Shown in pieces: positions 61,987 through 64,000 of a DNA stretch of 64,000 bases; within the stretch, counting starts at the first letter, position 1; each line of letters begins with the position of its first letter. The stretch is from SIG437 sp045576235 (GTDB lineage: Bacteria > Bacillota > Clostridia > UBA1381 > UBA9506). A program made the position numbers and the translations under genes. The stretch is from NCBI GenBank assembly GCA_045576235.1, contig JAZNGA010000033.1, positions 76,487 to 140,486 on the forward strand, written 5' to 3'. The notes under the pieces were generated by a model that was not told the DNA's origin, ran no database searches, and worked only from the letters and a program-made list of their open reading frames with translations.

Positions 61987-63807
61987 TTATTCTTGTCCAG
62001 CTAAAATCAATTCATAATATTCCAATGCGATTTCTGTCATATCTTTTTCCATCTGCTTATAATCGCAAACTCTGTTAACGGTTGCAAGCATTTCATTCCA
62101 TTTAGCTTCAAACTGACCTTCGGGTGCTGCGATAGCTTTCTTAGCTGCAACTTCCCATTCCTCACGGCGTGCCCAGAAATCTACAAGATCCGGAACATTA
62201 CCAAATTCTGAAGAATATGCATAGCAAGGCGGAACAGGCTGAACTGAAGTATAATATTTGCTGTCAGCGCTGAATTTAAAACCTGATGATGTTGTTGGAG
62301 TAAGTTTGTTAACACCTGACATCATCTGATAGCAGTATGGGTTAAGAGAAGATGGTGTGATTCTTAACTTAGATCCTTTGCCGTTGAGACCTCTTGAATT
62401 AATAACATCAATAGATGGTCCTGTGCCAAGAATCCACGCATCTGTGAATTCCTGATTTGTGTAGAAACGAAGACCATTTTCATCTTCATAATAGTCTTCA
62501 GGGTTACCCCAAACTAAAATTTCAAGGAATTCATCTGTGAACTGCAAGTCAGCCCATTTTAACGCCTGAATAACTTCTTCTTCAGAAAGTGTGTTAAAGA
62601 AAGCTATTGATTGATTGAATGCTGATGCAACCTCAAACGGATCATAGCCTTCGGGATTAGGAATGTCAATCCAGAAAGGTCTATATCTGAATTTTTCGCC
62701 AGTTTCTGCAAGCTGTTTATTGATCTGTTCTAAGCCTCCTGCTCTTGTTACGCAGCAAATTGCATATACGCCCTGGAATACTTTTGACTGGAACTGAGCA
62801 TTTGTGTGAGCTAAGCTTTCAGGGTCGATAACCTCATCAAGAATCAACTGATTCTGTGTTTTAGCCATCTGTTTAATCAAATCGCCCATAAGAGGAAGCT
62901 CAATCTCGTTTGTTTTTGTGTTCCAGTGAGTTGTGTACTGGTGCCAGTTTGTTCCATACATAGAGTTTCCTAAATAAACAAATGATTCCCAGTTGTCTGC
63001 AGGATCACCAGCTAAGCCAATTGCATAAACCTTTTTACCGTTTTCAACAATCTGTAAATCTTTGATTTTATATAAGAAATCAATATATTCCTCAGTTGTG
63101 TGAATCGGAATATCCATGATTTCGTCACCAACAGGGCCCTGTTTTTCTTCCATGAGAGCCATCATTTCATCATATGACATACATTCAGGATAAATTTTCT
63201 TTAAAATGTCATCTCTAATATAGAAAGCTGTCTGAATCGATGATTGTTGTGTTCCTTTTTTTGCAACTAATTCTTTGAGTTCTTCAGGGTCACGATCATA
63301 ATAAACAGTCTCTATATCGCCATTATTAAAGTGAAATGGAATACCTGTTATTTTTCCATCTTCAGTTTTGAAGTGTTCCCAAACATATGAAGGTGTTCTC
63401 TTCCAGATGTTAGGTGCATATTCTTTAATCATCTCTTCATCTAAAAGATTAAGCACTCCTAAATCAAGAAGCTTATTGAAGTGAGCAGGTCCCTGAGCTG
63501 ACTGACACCATAAGATGTCCGGTAAGTTATTTCCTGCATAGAGTTTAGTGAGCTTTGCATCCCACTGACCACTGTCATTACCATAGATGTTCTGAACTGA
63601 AACACCTGTTCTTTCTTCAAGCCAGTCTGAAGGAATATCTTCAGCTAAGTCCTGGAATGTGTATGAAGTTCCCTGTGTGTTCCAGACTGTGAGTTCAAGT
63701 TTTTCATTGCCTGAACCGCCTGTTGTTGAACCTGTGCAAGATGCGAGCATCATAACACTGAGTACCAATGCAACTACTGCTGCAAATGTCTTTCTTTTTC
63801 TTAACAT
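61987..63807 (-). CDS. extracellular solute-binding lipoprotein (LplA/YtcQ type)
   Basis: This is a 606-residue lipoprotein of a carbohydrate ABC importer. The signal sequence ends in a lipobox LASC, so the Cys near residue 24 is lipid-modified, and a Gly/Ser-rich linker follows. LTVWNTQG starts the binding domain, and LPDILWCQSAQGPAHF is the usual substrate-cleft motif. The size is that of the LplA/YtcQ group, which take up oligosaccharides of complex plant polysaccharides. Start ATG 63807 has AAGGAGAATG. The gene follows that of an LplC/YtcP-like permease at the window edge. Confidence 0.88.
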   Translation of the reverse strand: MLRKRKTFAAVVALVLSVMMLASCTGSTTGGSGNEKLELTVWNTQGTSYTFQDLAEDIPSDWLEERTGVSVQNIYGNDSGQWDAKLTKLYAGNNLPDILWCQSAQGPAHFNKLLDLGVLNLLDEEMIKEYAPNIWKRTPSYVWEHFKTEDGKITGIPFHFNNGDIETVYYDRDPEELKELVAKKGTQQSSIQTAFYIRDDILKKIYPECMSYDEMMALMEEKQGPVGDEIMDIPIHTTEEYIDFLYKIKDLQIVENGKKVYAIGLAGDPADNWESFVYLGNSMYGTNWHQYTTHWNTKTNEIELPLMGDLIKQMAKTQNQLILDEVIDPESLAHTNAQFQSKVFQGVYAICCVTRAGGLEQINKQLAETGEKFRYRPFWIDIPNPEGYDPFEVASAFNQSIAFFNTLSEEEVIQALKWADLQFTDEFLEILVWGNPEDYYEDENGLRFYTNQEFTDAWILGTGPSIDVINSRGLNGKGSKLRITPSSLNPYCYQMMSGVNKLTPTTSSGFKFSADSKYYTSVQPVPPCYAYSSEFGNVPDLVDFWARREEWEVAAKKAIAAPEGQFEAKWNEMLATVNRVCDYKQMEKDMTEIALEYYELILAGQE

Positions 63808-63846
63808 AATCATTCTCCTTTTTTTTTATATGTAGGGACAGTTAAA

Positions 63847-64000
63847 TCAACCTTTAACCGCGCCCAAAGTTACACCTTTGATGAAGTATTTCTGCAAGAA
63901 CGGATATACCATAATAATCGGTATTGTCGTCACGACAAGCGTTGCTGCCTTAACCGTGTCAGGTGTCGGCATTGCCTGTTCTTCTTCTCCGCTCTCTTCC
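63847..64000 (-). CDS. carbohydrate ABC transporter permease, LplC/YtcP-like (C-terminal fragment)
   Basis: Only the last 50 codons are in the window; the start lies beyond the right edge. [20 protein letters not shown] and [16 protein letters not shown] are the classic ending of MalG-like permeases of the LplC/YtcP group. It forms the membrane channel for the solute-binding lipoprotein encoded 39 bases downstream. The partner permease LplB should be just outside. Confidence 0.9.
   Translation of the reverse strand, partial: EESGEEEQAMPTPDTVKAATLVVTTIPIIMVYPFLQKYFIKGVTLGAVKG

Overview
The window is AT-rich, low-GC DNA with typical Firmicutes gene order, strong GGAGG-type ribosome binding sites and sigma-A promoters. 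Sporulation genes (sigG, ytfJ/gerW, cotJABC, veg) together with anaerobic enzymes (a 2-oxoacid:ferredoxin oxidoreductase, the oxygen-sensitive pyruvate formate-lyase pair, a corrinoid-activator-like protein) point to an anaerobic endospore-forming member of the Clostridia. No genus can be named from the sequence alone. I found no rRNA, tRNA, CRISPR array or intact insertion sequence.

Layout. 1-6000: the end of a GltD-like oxidoreductase, a C39-like peptidase, a DUF2500 protein, an EamA transporter, a PspC protein, a secreted copper-amine-oxidase-N-like protein, a phosphoglycerate-mutase-like enzyme and veg. 6000-10150: a MntR-type regulator on the minus strand, then a plus-strand run of M50 protease, scpA, scpB, a DUF2953 protein, ytfJ and a zinc-ribbon protein (chromosome segregation plus spore functions). 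10150-13900, minus: an EF-G paralogue, mscL, dusB. 14000-24700, mostly plus: pncB, a decayed esterase, a CpsB-type phosphatase, the classical rplS-lepB-rbgA-rnhB-yraN run, an aminotransferase, thrC, prmA and a TIM-barrel protein. 24700-34600: sigG, a ClpE-like ATPase, a Xer-type recombinase, then a minus-strand housekeeping operon fmt-def-priA-coaBC-recX in reverse map order. 34700-37450, minus: the 2-oxoacid:ferredoxin oxidoreductase operon. 37680-38715: cotJABC.

38800-51000 is the accessory part. It starts with a block of pseudogenes (SDR dehydrogenase, split transketolase, AraC regulator). It continues with a very large secreted carbohydrate-binding protein broken by one in-frame TGA, a divergent GH95-like glycosidase with a rhamnogalacturonan-enzyme-like C-terminal module, and an AraC-type regulator that has no visible start codon. 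This looks like a plant or host glycan-use locus under partial decay. The decayed esterase at 15.6 kb and the sugar ABC transporter at the right edge fit the same lifestyle.

51100-64000: a YqhQ-like membrane protein, prmC, degV, a small helical protein, pflB-pflA followed closely by a sigma factor gene, a ferredoxin-ASKHA (RACo-like) protein, the pyrimidine genes pyrE-pyrB-pyrI, and an extracellular solute-binding lipoprotein whose gene follows that of an LplC/YtcP-type permease. Most transcription units end in clear stem-loop terminators, many bidirectional between convergent genes.

The most interesting items are the stop-interrupted 1,600-residue secreted protein with its A-B-A-B repeats and a palindrome-rich in-frame insertion; the GH95 enzyme whose usual catalytic positions appear substituted; a perfect 15-bp-arm palindrome directly before the recombinase gene; a 92-nt structured element between rplS and lepB; and the pfl-linked sigma factor.
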